Below are positions 12,965 through 13,812 of a stretch of 13,812 bases of DNA, one piece after another (the first letter of the stretch is position 1; each line of letters opens with the position of its first letter). The translations under genes were made by a program, and so were the position numbers. The notes below the pieces were generated by a model. It was given only the letters and a program-made list of their open reading frames with translations. It had not been told where the DNA came from and did no database searches. Source of the stretch: Rosettibacter sp964572725 (GTDB lineage: Bacteria; Bacteroidota; Ignavibacteria; Ignavibacteriales; Melioribacteraceae); contig CAZNFW010000064.1 in assembly GCA_964572725.1 (NCBI GenBank), positions 1 through 13,812 of the forward strand, written 5' to 3'.

Positions 12965-13812
12965 ATGAAACCTGTAATTATGATTTATGAAGATACTGGA
13001 TTTAAAAACCTATTGCCATTAACATTTTTAAGACCAGTCTATGAATTAAAATGTGGAATACTAACATTAAAACAAAAATTCGAACTTTATTTTCCAAATA
13101 GCAAAATTATTTTTCACTGCAGACCATACATGGAAAATTCATTTAAAGAAAAATATAAAAATTCATTGGTTAATGTTTTCAAAGGAAATTCTATAATTTT
13201 TATTAATGGTCGTTTGTTAATAAATAATGAAGTAGCAGATAAAATAAAAAACTTAAAAGAAGAAACTATTTTATTAAGCGATAATCAAATTGTTGCTGTT
13301 AAAATTCGGAATAATAATTATGTAAAATTTAATGACGATGGTTCTTTATCATTTGATTGTGAAAATTTTTCGAAATTAAATATAAGTGTTAAATTGATAA
13401 ATTATCTCTGGGATTTAATCAATTATAATGGTGAAGAAATTAATAATGATTATAATCTGATTACCAAAAACAATGCTGCAAAAAAAACAAAAGTAAATTA
13501 TAAATCCGTAGAATTTATTAACAAAAAAAATATAATAATTCGTAAAGGGGCAAAAATAGAGCCGTTTGTTTTATTAGATGCTTCTGAAGGTCCAGTTTAT
13601 ATTGACGAAAATGTTCATATAATGTCACACACAATTATAAAAGGTCCTGCTTTTATTGGAAAAAATTGCTTAATAAAAGCACATACATCGATTTATCATA
13701 ATACATCAATAGGAGAAGTATGCAAGATTGGCGGTGAAATTGAAAATTCTATATTTCATTCTTACTCTAATAAACAACATGAAGGTTTTATTGGTCACTC
13801 TTATATTGGAAG
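12965..13812 (+). CDS. GlmU-like putative sugar nucleotidyltransferase, partial at the right edge
   Basis: An ATG at 12965, with the ribosome site AAAGG 7 bases upstream, opens a frame of 282 codons that runs off the window. The N-terminal part (about 1-105) resembles a degenerate nucleotidyltransferase domain: MIYEDTGFKNLLPLTFLRPV and then YELKCGILTLKQKFE, typical of the GlmU-family paralogue of Bacteroidota-like genomes. From about residue 195 short hexapeptide-like repeats form a left-handed beta-helix, as in acyltransferases (ENVHIMSHTIIKGPAFIG, CLIKAHTSIYHNTSIGE). Homologues are near 400 residues, so about a quarter is missing. It may activate or acetylate a sugar phosphate, but the substrate is not evident. 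True GlmU is unlikely because the usual N-terminal LAAGxGTRM signature is absent. Confidence 0.87.
   Translation, partial: MKPVIMIYEDTGFKNLLPLTFLRPVYELKCGILTLKQKFELYFPNSKIIFHCRPYMENSFKEKYKNSLVNVFKGNSIIFINGRLLINNEVADKIKNLKEETILLSDNQIVAVKIRNNNYVKFNDDGSLSFDCENFSKLNISVKLINYLWDLINYNGEEINNDYNLITKNNAAKKTKVNYKSVEFINKKNIIIRKGAKIEPFVLLDASEGPVYIDENVHIMSHTIIKGPAFIGKNCLIKAHTSIYHNTSIGEVCKIGGEIENSIFHSYSNKQHEGFIGHSYIG

Noticed and set aside
1..13812. Search for mobile elements, CRISPR repeats, riboswitches and rRNA
   Set aside because: No transposase, integrase, direct-repeat array, known riboswitch core or rRNA segment was seen on reading both strands.

Overview
The window is about 30% GC by eye and encodes a Gram-negative bacterium of the Bacteroidota/Chlorobiota/Ignavibacteriota branch. 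The evidence is a run of neighbours typical of that branch: parA-parB followed by a DUF5683 protein, a PASTA-only protein next to rpe, folP next to cdaA, and a GlmU-like sugar nucleotidyltransferase. The very low GC and the protein style fit Ignavibacteria best. That assignment is inference, because no rRNA is present.

Layout, left to right. (1) 1-2723, minus strand: a TetR-type regulator, then a TolC-like outer-membrane channel, then a YbhG/HlyD-type periplasmic adaptor that runs off the left edge. The channel gene is broken by a 100-N assembly gap. Two similar 18-bp dyads sit on the start regions of tetR and of the channel gene and look like the TetR operators. (2) 2784-3124: a non-coding stretch. 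(3) 3125-3565: tRNA-Pro(GGG), starting one base past the stop codon of a MerR-family gene. (4) 3637-4851, minus: a tight three-gene unit of an unknown membrane protein, an unknown 90-residue protein and aroQ. (5) 4883-5818, plus: a Ppx/GppA phosphatase, the only complete plus-strand gene. It is divergent from the membrane protein with 31 bp between start codons, and its 3' end overlaps the next gene. (6) 5796-12856, minus: nine closely packed genes, PASTA protein, rpe, folP, cdaA, UPF0173 hydrolase, parA, parB, DUF5683 protein and zinc-ribbon/Yip1-like protein. (7) 12965 to the right edge, plus: a partial GlmU-like nucleotidyltransferase.

The nine-gene run joins an envelope protein, the pentose phosphate pathway, folate synthesis, c-di-AMP synthesis and chromosome partition. 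Most junctions are 4-bp or 8-bp overlaps or gaps below 20 bp. The single larger gap, 56 bp between cdaA and the UPF0173 gene, probably splits it into two transcripts. Two of the coupled genes (folP and the Yip1-like gene) appear to use TTG start codons.

Most of this is ordinary core genome and I see no clear new defence, mobile or biosynthetic system. The observations most worth following are the paired TetR dyads, the frame break hidden by the assembly gap, the uncharacterised membrane protein/90-residue protein pair coupled to aroQ, and the MerR-tRNA junction.
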